DNA of 38,072 bases. Origin: Arthrobacter sp. HY1533. GTDB lineage: Bacteria > Actinomycetota > Actinomycetes > Actinomycetales > Micrococcaceae. The stretch lies in the NCBI RefSeq assembly GCF_027568515.1, contig NZ_JANKZF010000031.1, forward strand, positions 1-38,072, written 5' to 3'. A program made the translations under genes and the position numbers. This document shows, piece after piece, positions 1-6,946 of the stretch. Each line of letters starts with the position of its first letter. Within the stretch, counting starts at the first letter, position 1. Below the pieces are notes generated by a model, which had not been told where the DNA came from, made no database searches, and saw only the letters and a program-made list of their open reading frames with translations.

Positions 1-70
1 ATTAACTGTCCCCGGGGGGCGTAAACCTCCCTGGTGAGGGTGCCGCCCCGCCGTCGAAAGTGTCCTGATA

Positions 71-646
71 TTAAATCGTGGTGCGGTGGAAGTTCAGGAA
101 GGACCGCGAGGCCGTGGGGCCGCGTTGGCCCTGGTAGCGGTTCTGGTGCGGGCCGGTCCCGTAGGGGTTCTCCGCCGGGGAGCTGAGCTGGAAGAAGCAC
201 AGCTGGCCAATCTTCATGCCCGGCCACAGCTTGATGGGCAGGGTGGCCACATTGGAAAGCTCCAGCGTGATGTGGCCAGAGAAACCGGGGTCGATGAAGC
301 CGGCCGTGGAGTGCGTGAGCAGGCCCAGGCGGCCAAGCGAGGACTTGCCCTCCAGGCGTGCGGCAACGTTGTCCGGCAGCGTCACGGTCTCGTAAGTGGA
401 GGCCAGGGCAAATTCGCCCGGGTGCAGGATGAAGGCCTCGTTCGGGTCAACCTCCACCATGCGGGTCAGCTCGGGCTGCTCTTCCGCTGGGTCAATGTGG
501 GCGTAGCGGTGGTTGTCGAAGAGCCGGAAGTACCTGTCGATGCGCACATCAACGCTCGACGGCTGCACCATGGCAGGGTCATAGGGGTCCAAGACAATGC
601 GCTTGGCGTCAATTTCGGCACGTATGTCGCGGTCAGAGATCAGCAC
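71..646 (-). CDS. dcd: dCTP deaminase (dUMP-forming type)
   Basis: The 191-residue product is a trimeric dCTP deaminase of the actinobacterial bifunctional type, which converts dCTP straight to dUMP and so feeds dTMP synthesis without releasing dUTP. The nucleotide-binding motif [10 protein letters not shown] is at residues 99-108. The active-site segment [19 protein letters not shown] holds A115 and the catalytic base E129, the same positions I recall for the Mycobacterium tuberculosis enzyme. The C-terminus ([11 protein letters not shown]) is the usual lid that closes over the substrate. Length is normal and the gene looks intact. It is divergent from the antiporter module, with 126 bp between them. 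The bifunctional assignment is from family knowledge; the deaminase fold itself is clear. Confidence 0.96.
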   Translation of the reverse strand: MLISDRDIRAEIDAKRIVLDPYDPAMVQPSSVDVRIDRYFRLFDNHRYAHIDPAEEQPELTRMVEVDPNEAFILHPGEFALASTYETVTLPDNVAARLEGKSSLGRLGLLTHSTAGFIDPGFSGHITLELSNVATLPIKLWPGMKIGQLCFFQLSSPAENPYGTGPHQNRYQGQRGPTASRSFLNFHRTTI

Positions 647-772
647 CCTCTAAAAATAGCGCATCCACCGTCCCCGCCCCTCCCCCGGTGGATGCCGCAG
701 CGGGACTATTTCCACCAATTCCGGCGTTGTTACAGGGGTGTATTGGGGAAGCCCACAGCTAAGGTAAGAAAC

Positions 773-1258
773 ATGAATATTGAAGAGACGCCTCTTCCCG
801 GAATTGGCGTTCGCCGCGAGCTGCGCCTCGCCACCGGACGGCGCGTCGGCGTTGTGACCCATCGCGACGGCGCCACCGAGCTCATCCTGTCCCGCATTGA
901 CGATCCCGACGCGTGCGCCGCGTCCATTCCGCTCAGTGCCGAAGAGGCCGCCGCCCTGGGATCATTGCTCGGTTCCGCCCAGCTCATTGCGCAGCTCACG
1001 GCCGAGCAGGAAAACGTTTCAGGCATCAGCACCCACCAGATCATGATCCGCAAGGGTTCCGCCTTTGCCGGGCGCACCCTGGGTGAAACGCAGATGCGCA
1101 CCGTCACCGGGACCTCCATAGTTGCTCTGTTGCGCGACGGCGATGTGATTGGTTCGCCGCGGCCCGATGCCGTGCTGCACGTGGGCGACCTGGTTGTCAT
1201 TGTCGGCACGGATGAGGGCCTGGCGGCCGCTGCCCAGATCCTGCAGTCGCGGTTGTAA
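773..1258 (+). CDS. TrkA-C domain regulatory subunit of a cation/proton antiporter
   Basis: 161 residues starting at ATG 773; longer readings into the upstream region lack a start signal. Residues about 75-160 form an RCK-C (TrkA-C) domain, with the pattern GSAFAGRTLGE followed by VLHVGDLVVIVGT. These domains bind small ligands or nucleotides and gate potassium transporters. The N-terminal half is not a Rossmann RCK-N domain, so this matches the KhtT-like accessory subunits rather than full TrkA. Only 8 bp separate its stop from the membrane antiporter gene, so the two should be cotranscribed and form one KhtT/KhtU-type complex. A TAAGGT box lies 7 nt before the ATG, so the mRNA may be leaderless, or the AAGGTAAG stretch may act as a ribosome site. 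Confidence 0.88.
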   Translation: MNIEETPLPGIGVRRELRLATGRRVGVVTHRDGATELILSRIDDPDACAASIPLSAEEAAALGSLLGSAQLIAQLTAEQENVSGISTHQIMIRKGSAFAGRTLGETQMRTVTGTSIVALLRDGDVIGSPRPDAVLHVGDLVVIVGTDEGLAAAAQILQSRL

Positions 1259-1266
1259 GAGCCGCC

Positions 1267-2445
1267 GTGGAAGCTACGACCCTCTCCCTCATCCAGCTCG
1301 GGATTGTCTTCTTTGGGCTCGGTTTCTTGGGTCGTTTGGCGGGCCGCATTGGCATGTCGCCCGTCCCCCTGTACCTATTGGGCGGGCTCGCTTTTGGCCA
1401 GGGAGGGCTGGTCAACCTAGGCGGAATTGACGACTTCGCGCACATTGCCAGCGAGATCGGCGTCATCCTGCTGCTGCTTATGCTTGGTTTGGAATATACG
1501 GCCAAGGAGCTTGTCACGGGCCTGAGGCAGTCCTGGCTCGCGGGGCTCGTGGACTTGGTGCTGAACATGCTTCCCGGCATCGCCGTGGCCTTGATCCTGG
1601 GCTGGGGCCCTGTCGGGGCCCTGGTCATGGCAGGCATCACCTACAGCTCCTCCTCGGGCATCATTGCCAAGGTGCTGGCCGATCTTGGCCGCCTGGGAAA
1701 CAGGGAAACCCCCGTCATCTTGTCCATTCTGGTCATTGAAGACCTGGCCATGGCCGCCTACCTGCCCATCCTGACGGCCGTGTTGGCAGGAGTCTCCTTC
1801 TTGGGCGGGTTGACGGCATTGGGCATCTCACTGGCCGTCATCACTGTGGTTCTCGTTGGCGCCCTGCGCTACGGCCACATGGTGTCAAACCTGCTCGACA
1901 GCCCGGACCGGGAATCGTTCCTACTCAAGCTGCTGGGTGCGGCCCTGCTGGTCGCCGGCCTGGCCTCTGCCCTGCAGGTCTCGGCGGCCGTGGGTGCGTT
2001 CCTGCTCGGCATTGCCATCTCCGGTGGCACGGCCGAGAACGCCACCCGGGTGCTGGAACCACTGCGCGACTTGTTTGCCGCCATGTTCTTTGTGCTGTTC
2101 GGGCTGAACACCGATCCGCGCACCATTCCCCCGGTCCTGGGCGTGGCGCTCCTGCTGGCCCTGGTCACCGCACTGACCAAGGTTGCCACGGGCTGGTGGG
2201 CGGCGCAGCGGCAGGGCATTGCCGTGCCCGGCCGTGCCCGTGCCGGGGCCGCCCTGATTGCCCGCGGTGAATTCTCCATTGTCATTGCCGGGCTGGCGGT
2301 GGCCTCGGGCGCCGTGCCGGGCGAGCTTGCCGCACTGGCCACGACGTATGTGCTCATCATGGCCGTCAGCGGGCCCGTGGCCGCCCGGTATGTGGAGCCG
2401 CTGGTCAGGCTGGTCCAGGGCAAGAAGCCTGAGCCGGCCATTTAG
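1267..2445 (+). CDS. CPA2-family cation/proton antiporter (KefB/KhtU-like)
   Basis: 392 residues with a GTG start 8 bp after the TrkA-C gene. The protein is almost wholly hydrophobic, with about 12 membrane segments, and has the Na/H exchanger family pattern: GRIGMSPVPLYLLGGLAFG near the N-terminus, then LLLLMLGLEYTAKEL, and ISILVIEDLAMAAYLP, where the acidic residues of VIEDLA are typical of the ion-binding site. It has no C-terminal RCK domain, which fits a separate regulatory subunit encoded next door. The likely role is potassium (or other monovalent cation) efflux in exchange for protons at the cytoplasmic membrane, for pH and osmotic control. The exact ion cannot be read from the sequence. 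Confidence 0.9.
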   Translation: MEATTLSLIQLGIVFFGLGFLGRLAGRIGMSPVPLYLLGGLAFGQGGLVNLGGIDDFAHIASEIGVILLLLMLGLEYTAKELVTGLRQSWLAGLVDLVLNMLPGIAVALILGWGPVGALVMAGITYSSSSGIIAKVLADLGRLGNRETPVILSILVIEDLAMAAYLPILTAVLAGVSFLGGLTALGISLAVITVVLVGALRYGHMVSNLLDSPDRESFLLKLLGAALLVAGLASALQVSAAVGAFLLGIAISGGTAENATRVLEPLRDLFAAMFFVLFGLNTDPRTIPPVLGVALLLALVTALTKVATGWWAAQRQGIAVPGRARAGAALIARGEFSIVIAGLAVASGAVPGELAALATTYVLIMAVSGPVAARYVEPLVRLVQGKKPEPAI

Positions 2446-2552
2446 CTGGCGCCCCACCCCCGCAACAATGGCCCAGGCTGGGTGAACTGTGGCCGCGCAG
2501 GCCTATGATCAAGACACCCGCCGACCGGCGGCATCAAATCTAGGAGACAACC

Positions 2553-2879
2553 ATGGCATTTGGACGACGCAACCGCCCGTCACTGCTGGGCACGGCCGCA
2601 CGCACCGCCGTCATTGCCGGAACAGCAACCGCGGCCAGCAATGCCGTCAACGCCAAGGCCGCAGGCCAACAGGCCGCCCAGCAGCAGGCCGCCGAGCAGG
2701 CCGTCCTGGCGCAGCAAGCACAGCAGGCACAAATGCAGCCGGCGCCCGTGCCCGCAGCAGCACCGGCAGCACCGGGCGATGACCTGTTGACCAAGCTCGA
2801 GCGCCTGGCCAGCCTGCACGCATCCGGGGCACTGACCGACGCGGAGTTCGCAGCCGTCAAGGCGTCCATCATCGGCTGA
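2553..2879 (+). CDS. SHOCT-domain small protein
   Basis: 108 residues, ATG start preceded by AGGAGAC (about 2542) at good spacing. The N-terminus is basic with a short weakly hydrophobic stretch (TAARTAVIAGTATAAS). The middle is a low-complexity Ala/Gln-rich linker (residues about 35-72). The last 32 residues, beginning LLTKLERLASLHASGALTDAEF, are a classic SHOCT (short C-terminal) domain, which is thought to mediate oligomerisation. Function is unknown; such proteins are often membrane-associated or stress-related. A TATGAT box at about 2503 could be its -10 element. It stands alone between the antiporter genes and the tRNA. Confidence 0.82.
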   Translation: MAFGRRNRPSLLGTAARTAVIAGTATAASNAVNAKAAGQQAAQQQAAEQAVLAQQAQQAQMQPAPVPAAAPAAPGDDLLTKLERLASLHASGALTDAEFAAVKASIIG

Positions 2880-2925
2880 CCCGGAACGGGCGTGTCACTG
2901 GTCATAAGCATCCCCGCGCTGCGGC

Positions 2926-2931
2926 TAGAAT
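2926..2931 (+). promoter_or_regulatory. Possible -10 box for tRNA-Gly
   Basis: TAGAAT lies 44 bp before the mature tRNA 5' end, a reasonable distance for a short 5' leader. No convincing -35 box is visible at the usual spacing, so this is tentative. Confidence 0.35.
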
Positions 2932-2975
2932 CAATAGCGGAACAAACGCAGCGTGATGCTGCACAACGTTCCAGT

Positions 2976-3046
2976 GCGGGCGTAGCTCAATGGTAGAGCG
3001 CTAGCTTCCCAAGCTCGATACGCGGGTTCGATTCCCGTCGCCCGCT
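2976..3046 (+). tRNA. tRNA-Gly (anticodon CCC)
   Basis: A 71-base cloverleaf: acceptor GCGGGCG (2976-2982) pairs fully with CGCCCGC (3039-3045), discriminator U at 3046, D stem GCTC/GAGC, T stem GCGGG/CCCGT around TTCGATT. The anticodon loop TTCCCAA puts CCC at 3008-3010, so it reads GGG glycine codons. No CCA is encoded. The anticodon stem CTAGC/GCTCG has one mismatch (U28 against C42). The 3' end is the left copy of a 16-bp duplication made by the neighbouring insertion sequence, so the tRNA itself is complete. Confidence 0.95.
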
Positions 3047-3050
3047 CTGT
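3035..3050 (+). repeat. Left target-site duplication of the IS481 element
   Basis: The 16 bp CCGTCGCCCGCTCTGT, covering the tRNA 3' end and 4 bp beyond, recurs exactly at 4387-4402. The two copies abut the terminal inverted repeats directly, as expected for duplication of the target on insertion. Confidence 0.85.
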
Positions 3051-3122
3051 TGTGATGTCTCGGGTCATAGTTCCCACTATGTCCCGAGACATCGTTCCCA
3101 CTCCTTGTAGGGGACAGAATAG

Positions 3123-4310
3123 TTACACCCCGGTCTTCGGATCGGGGTGTTTCTTTTTGCCCTGATAGTCCTTGCTGTCGTCGAGGATGAATTCGGCGAT
3201 GATCTCTGCGGTGTCGTGGTGGATGACGATGACGTCTTTGTCCTTGACGAGAATGCGAACTTTCTCGTGTTTGTAGGCACGTCCGATGCCGAGATGGCGG
3301 AGTCTTCCTCCGTAGCGCAGGCTCACCGTGCCTGTCTCATCGATGCGATCCATGCGGGCCCGGAATTGTTCCTGGCCTTGCAGTTGTTGCGGCACTGCTT
3401 TCGGTATTGCCCGGTAAGTCGCATCTGGTGTTCTTCTGTTCAGTGCCCGGTGGGGGCGCTGGTCGTTATAGATGTGCTGGAATTCCCGCAGCTGGGTGTT
3501 GAGTTCCTCCAGGGTCCAGGCCGCGGGTTGTCTGGCGAGCCAGAGCTTGAGGGTCTGGTGAAACCGCTCGATCTTGCCTTGGGTTTGTGGGTGGTTCGGG
3601 GAGCCGTTCTTTTGCTTCACGCCCAACACATCCAGCGTGTATTCGAAGGCGTTGCGTCCGCCCTTTCCCCCGGAGAACCGGGTGGTGTAGACCATGCCGT
3701 TGTCGGTCAACGTTGAAGCCGGTATCCCATAGCGGGCGGTGCAGGCGAGGAATTGTTCCACCACGATGGGGCCGGTGACCCGGGCGTGTGCGGTGCAGCC
3801 CAGGAGCAGGCGGGAGTGGTCATCGAGAAAGTTCAACACCTCCACGTCCTGATTGTTGCCTAGGTGCCAGTGGGTGAAGTCTGACTGCCACGTCTCGTTG
3901 GGTTGGGCGGCTTCAAAGCGCCGCATTGAGGACCGGGGGCGTTTGTGGGGCTCGGGAACCACGAGCCCGGCCTGGTGCAGCAACCGGGCAATGGTCGCCA
4001 CTGCCGGTGCTTCCAGGTCTTCTTGTTCCAGGTGCCAGGCGATCGTGGCCGCGCCGGCATCCAGCCCGGCGGAGGACAGCTCGTGGCGCAAGGCAAGAAT
4101 CCGGGCCCGGATGGTTTCCGGGACCTGGTGCGGGTTGGAATGCGGTGCCCGGGAACCCGGTTCCAATCCGGCGTCGCCGTCCCGGGCATAGCGGCGCAAC
4201 AGTTCGTACACCCACCGCCGGGAGACCCCGTAGCGGCGGGCAGCCTCCGACTGCGACATCCCTGCCTCCAGCACGGCCAACACAATCACTTTGTTCTTTC
4301 CCATAAACAA
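3123..4310 (-). CDS. IS481-family DDE transposase
   Basis: 395 residues, apparently intact; the start is ATG 4310, or ATG 4304 two codons later. A helix-turn-helix is near the N-terminus (MSQSEAARRYGVSRRWVYELL, residues about 18-38). The rve integrase core follows, with the catalytic triad D144 (WQSDFTHW), D203 (LTDNG) and E248 (QGKIERFHQ). The D203-E248 spacing is longer than the classical 35 because of a Gly-rich insert (SGGKGGRN). The C-terminal region carries the basic segment typical of the family. It should cut and join the terminal repeats of this element. The last codons overlap a transcription terminator that reads in the opposite direction. Confidence 0.95.
   Translation of the reverse strand: MFMGKNKVIVLAVLEAGMSQSEAARRYGVSRRWVYELLRRYARDGDAGLEPGSRAPHSNPHQVPETIRARILALRHELSSAGLDAGAATIAWHLEQEDLEAPAVATIARLLHQAGLVVPEPHKRPRSSMRRFEAAQPNETWQSDFTHWHLGNNQDVEVLNFLDDHSRLLLGCTAHARVTGPIVVEQFLACTARYGIPASTLTDNGMVYTTRFSGGKGGRNAFEYTLDVLGVKQKNGSPNHPQTQGKIERFHQTLKLWLARQPAAWTLEELNTQLREFQHIYNDQRPHRALNRRTPDATYRAIPKAVPQQLQGQEQFRARMDRIDETGTVSLRYGGRLRHLGIGRAYKHEKVRILVKDKDVIVIHHDTAEIIAEFILDDSKDYQGKKKHPDPKTGV
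3125..3157 (+). terminator. Rho-independent terminator inside the IS left end
   Basis: ACACCCCG (3125-3132) pairs with CGGGGTGT (3143-3150) around a 10-nt loop and is followed by TTCTTTTT on the plus strand. It overlaps the last codons of the transposase, which is on the other strand, so it stops transcription entering from the tRNA side rather than transposase transcription. Confidence 0.75.
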
Positions 4311-4386
4311 TGCTCGACCGAAGTGGGAACCATGTCTCGAGACATCGGGGAAGTATCACCTGGGAACTATGTCCTGAGATCACACA

Positions 4387-4402
4387 CCGTCGCCCGCTCT
4401 GT
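4387..4402 (+). repeat. Right target-site duplication (orphan tRNA-Gly 3' end)
   Basis: Second exact copy of CCGTCGCCCGCTCTGT, a fragment of the tRNA-Gly 3' end without the rest of the gene. It joins the IS right end to the sequence that followed the tRNA before insertion. Confidence 0.85.
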
Positions 4403-4408
4403 GTGAAT

Positions 4409-4444
4409 GGACTGTGGCCCCCGGATTTCCGGGGGCCACAGTCC
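4409..4444 (+). terminator. Displaced tRNA-Gly terminator hairpin
   Basis: A perfect 16-bp stem (4409-4424 with 4429-4444) encloses the loop ATTT. Removing the IS and one 16-bp repeat places this hairpin 6 bp past the TSD copy at the tRNA end, so it was probably the tRNA terminator before insertion. There is no clear T tract after it. Confidence 0.65.
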
Positions 4445-4474
4445 GTTAAGCCACGCGTGCGTGTAGGGTCGCAA

Positions 4475-4498
4475 GGGAGGGCCCGGTTGGGCCTTCCC
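4475..4498 (+). promoter_or_regulatory. Hairpin in the leader of the AlaDH/PNT-family gene
   Basis: GGGAGGGCCC (4475-4484) pairs with GGGCCTTCCC (4489-4498), with one G-T pair and the tetraloop GGTT. It ends only a few bases before the ribosome site AGAGGAG (4501-4507). It could modulate translation or be a remnant terminator; no ligand-binding RNA fold is recognised. Confidence 0.4.
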
Positions 4499-4512
4499 AC
4501 AGAGGAGCCACC

Positions 4513-5700
4513 ATGCAGTTCGATCCAGTCACAGCAGAAAACTCCCACTCCGCCGCCTTGCGGCTCGGCATTTTGGGCCGCTCCAGCAAGCCCGATGAAC
4601 GGCGCTTGCCAATCCACCCCGAGCACTTTTCCCGGCTGGATGAGGTGACCCGCGCCCGCATGGTGGTTGAGGAGGGCTACGGCACCCGTTTCGGCATGTC
4701 CGACGACGTCCTGGCCACCCACGTGGGCACCGTCGCCTCCCGCACGCAGGTCATTGCGCAAGCTGATGTGATCCTGCTGCCCAAGCCGCAGGCCTCCGAC
4801 CTGGCCGACTTGAAGGACGGTCAGATCCTGTGGGGCTGGCCGCACTGCGTCCAGGACCGGGCCATCACGCAGCTGGCCATTGACAAGAAGCTGACCTTGA
4901 TTGCCTTTGAGGCCATGAACCATTGGGCGTCCGACGGCGGCTTCGGCCTGCACGTTTTCCACAAGAACAATGAGATCGCAGGCTACTCCTCGGTGATGCA
5001 TTCCCTGGCCCTGACGGGTTCCACAGGGGATTACGGGCGCCGACTGAAGGCCGTTGTCATTGGCTTCGGCGCCACCGCCCGCGGTGCCGTGACGGCGCTG
5101 AAGGCTCTGGGCATCAGCGAGGTGCAGGTGCTGACAAGCCGCAGCGTTGCCGCCGTGGCCGCGCCCATCCACTCGGCCGAGATGGTGCAATTTGATTTCG
5201 CGCCGGAGCCGCCGCACACCGGCTTTGTCATGCTTGAGGACGGCGACGTTCCCTTGGCGGGCTTCCTCGCCGAGGCGGACATCGTAGTGAACTGCACCCT
5301 GCAGGACCCCAACGCACCCATGACCTACCTCAATGAGGCGGACCTCGGCGTCTTCCGCCCGGGCAGCCTCATAGTCGATGTTTCCTGCGACGAGGGCATG
5401 GGCTTCAGCTGGGCCCGGAACACCACCTTCACCAACCCCATGTTCACGGTGGGCGACAACATCAACTACTACGCAGTGGACCACAGCCCCAGCTACCTGT
5501 GGAATTCCGCAACGTGGGAGATCAGCGAGGGCCTGCTGCCATTTGTTGAAACAGTGCTGGCGGGCCCGGATGCCTGGGCCGAAAGCGACACGATTTCACG
5601 CGCCATTGAGATTTCCGGCGGCGTCATCGCCAACCCTGCCATCCTCGAGTTCCAGCGGCGCCGCCCGGAATATCCGCACCTGCCGTTGGCGCAGGGGTAG
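4513..5700 (+). CDS. AlaDH/PNT-family dehydrogenase, N5-(carboxyethyl)ornithine synthase-like
   Basis: 395 residues, ATG start with a strong AGAGGAG site. The N-terminal part (residues about 17-150) resembles the alanine dehydrogenase / pyridine nucleotide transhydrogenase catalytic domain: KPDERRLPIHPEH, then EEGYGTRFGM and LLPKPQ. A Rossmann dinucleotide motif VIGFGATARGAV is at about 182-193. Actinobacterial proteins of this type are usually named N5-(carboxyethyl)ornithine synthase, an NADPH-dependent reductive condensation of pyruvate with the side-chain amine of ornithine or lysine. I infer that role only from overall resemblance; a broader opine-type or alanine dehydrogenase activity is possible. 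It has its own promoter region after the tRNA hairpin and meets the convergent desaturase with one bp between stops. Confidence 0.72.
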   Translation: MQFDPVTAENSHSAALRLGILGRSSKPDERRLPIHPEHFSRLDEVTRARMVVEEGYGTRFGMSDDVLATHVGTVASRTQVIAQADVILLPKPQASDLADLKDGQILWGWPHCVQDRAITQLAIDKKLTLIAFEAMNHWASDGGFGLHVFHKNNEIAGYSSVMHSLALTGSTGDYGRRLKAVVIGFGATARGAVTALKALGISEVQVLTSRSVAAVAAPIHSAEMVQFDFAPEPPHTGFVMLEDGDVPLAGFLAEADIVVNCTLQDPNAPMTYLNEADLGVFRPGSLIVDVSCDEGMGFSWARNTTFTNPMFTVGDNINYYAVDHSPSYLWNSATWEISEGLLPFVETVLAGPDAWAESDTISRAIEISGGVIANPAILEFQRRRPEYPHLPLAQG

Positions 5701-5701
5701 C

Positions 5702-6787
5702 TCACCGGAACTGCCGCACCAGCGGGCAGTCGAAGGGGTCCGCGGCGGACAGCCCCACCCGGTTCAAGTAGCGCACCACAATGGCGTAGGACTGCATGAG
5801 CCCGGTCTCGGTGAACACAATGCCGTTATGCCCGCAGGCCTCCCGGACCAATGCGCCGGCACGGTGCAGTTCGGGCCGTGCCATGTCGGGGAAGAGGTGG
5901 TGCTCCACCTGCCGGTTCAGCCCTCCCATGAGCATGTCCATGAAAAAGCCGCCCCGGATGTTTCTGCCGGTCACCACCTGCCGCGTGAGGAAGTCGAGGC
6001 GGCTGCCGGCTTCGAGGATGGGCATGCCCTTGTGGTTGGGCGCAAATGAGGCACCCATGTAGAAGCCAAAAACACCCATCTGCACGGCAATGAATGCAAG
6101 CGCCATGCCCCAGGGCAGCATGACAAACAACACCGCCAGGTACAGGCCAAAGCGCAGCGCCAGCAACCCGATCTCCACATACCTGTAGCGGACTCCCCGC
6201 CGGCCAAACAGTGTCTTCGCCGAGTCCAGGACCAGGCTGAAACCCAGGAACAGGAGCAGGGGGAACAACAGCGTGCCCTGATGCCGTGTGACGGCGGCGG
6301 CAATGCCGTGCTTTGTTGCGGCGCCTTCCTCGTGGAAGGCCACCACGCCTGTGTGGATGTCGGGGTCCTTGCCCTTGGTGTTGGGGTCCTGGTGGTGTGC
6401 CGTGTGTTTTTTGACCCACATGGCGTAGCTCATGCCCACCAGCAACGGCCCCAGGATCCGGGCCGTCCAGTCGTTGGCGGTGCCCGAGGCGAACACCTGG
6501 TGGTGGGCGGCCTCGTGGGCCAGAAAGGCGAACTGGGTGAACAAGAGCCCCAGGACTGCGGCAATCAACAGCTGGAACCACGTCTTCCCCAGCAGCACAA
6601 AGCCGGTCCCGGCGCCGGCAAACAGCAGCAGGAGCACGCCAAACAGCAAGGCGTAGAAAGTTCGACGGCGGCGCATGAGTCCGGCGGCCCGCACACCTTT
6701 CAGCAACGCGGCATACGACTCAATGACGGGATTGTTGCGGGCCGAGGCATGCGGGAGCGGCGCCGGCGGGTTGTTTGGTATTTGCAT
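5702..6787 (-). CDS. Membrane fatty-acid (acyl-CoA/acyl-lipid) desaturase
   Basis: 361 residues with the three histidine boxes of di-iron membrane desaturases: HEAAHH (91-96), HTAHH (128-132) and QVEHH (293-297). Gln in place of the first His of the third box is typical of the front-end and DesA3-like branch. Hydrophobic segments around 45-90 and 170-245 fit four membrane spans with the iron site on the cytoplasmic face. No cytochrome b5 domain is fused, so electrons must come from a separate ferredoxin or reductase not encoded here. The role is introduction of a double bond into fatty acyl chains for membrane fluidity. No clear ribosome site precedes the ATG; the 159-bp region to vsr must hold divergent promoters. 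Confidence 0.9.
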   Translation of the reverse strand: MQIPNNPPAPLPHASARNNPVIESYAALLKGVRAAGLMRRRRTFYALLFGVLLLLFAGAGTGFVLLGKTWFQLLIAAVLGLLFTQFAFLAHEAAHHQVFASGTANDWTARILGPLLVGMSYAMWVKKHTAHHQDPNTKGKDPDIHTGVVAFHEEGAATKHGIAAAVTRHQGTLLFPLLLFLGFSLVLDSAKTLFGRRGVRYRYVEIGLLALRFGLYLAVLFVMLPWGMALAFIAVQMGVFGFYMGASFAPNHKGMPILEAGSRLDFLTRQVVTGRNIRGGFFMDMLMGGLNRQVEHHLFPDMARPELHRAGALVREACGHNGIVFTETGLMQSYAIVVRYLNRVGLSAADPFDCPLVRQFR

Positions 6788-6934
6788 GGTGTCACCGGCA
6801 AGTCAGGGTCGACCGTCAAGCCGGCAAGGTACTGCGAAAGGAGTTTCCGTACCCACAATTTTAGTCCCGCACTGTGTAAAAGGACCCTCCACGGGCCCCT
6901 TGAAGCATGCCGTTGCAGGCACAGGATCCGCGCG

Positions 6935-6940
6935 TAGCAT
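6935..6940 (+). promoter_or_regulatory. -10 box of the leaderless vsr gene
   Basis: TAGCAT ends exactly 6 nt before ATG 6947, and TTGCAG (6913-6918) is a possible -35 box 16 bp upstream. With no ribosome site, transcription probably starts at the A of the start codon. Confidence 0.6.
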
Positions 6941-6946
6941 GGGCGC

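Larger units (their letters stand above)
3051..4386. mobile_element. IS481-family insertion sequence, 1336 bp
   Basis: One intact transposase gene is framed by imperfect terminal inverted repeats. Read inwards, the left end begins TGTGATGTCTCGGGTCATAG and the right end TGTGTGATCTCAGGACATAG; over the first 26 bp, 21 positions agree, and both continue TTCCCA. Each end then carries a second copy of the motif, with a palindromic core ATGTCYCGAGACAT before GTTCCCAC, which probably forms paired transposase-binding sites. A perfect 16-bp direct repeat (3035-3050 and 4387-4402) flanks the element. It sits immediately after tRNA-Gly, with the transposase oriented towards the tRNA. Sixteen bp is at or slightly above the longest duplications I know for IS481. 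The clean ends suggest a fairly recent insertion. Confidence 0.9.

Noticed and set aside
1-70. Terminator of dcd
   Set aside because: GC-rich partial dyads are present, but no clean stem with a T tract could be drawn on the minus strand.
3035-4402. attL/attR pair of an integrated island at the tRNA
   Set aside because: The repeats abut the IS inverted repeats exactly and only a transposase lies between them; there is no integrase, so target-site duplication explains them.
3913-5484. A 523-codon minus-strand frame spanning the IS right end and the AlaDH/PNT-family gene
   Set aside because: It crosses the IS boundary and overlaps two clear genes in other frames, so it cannot be a real gene.
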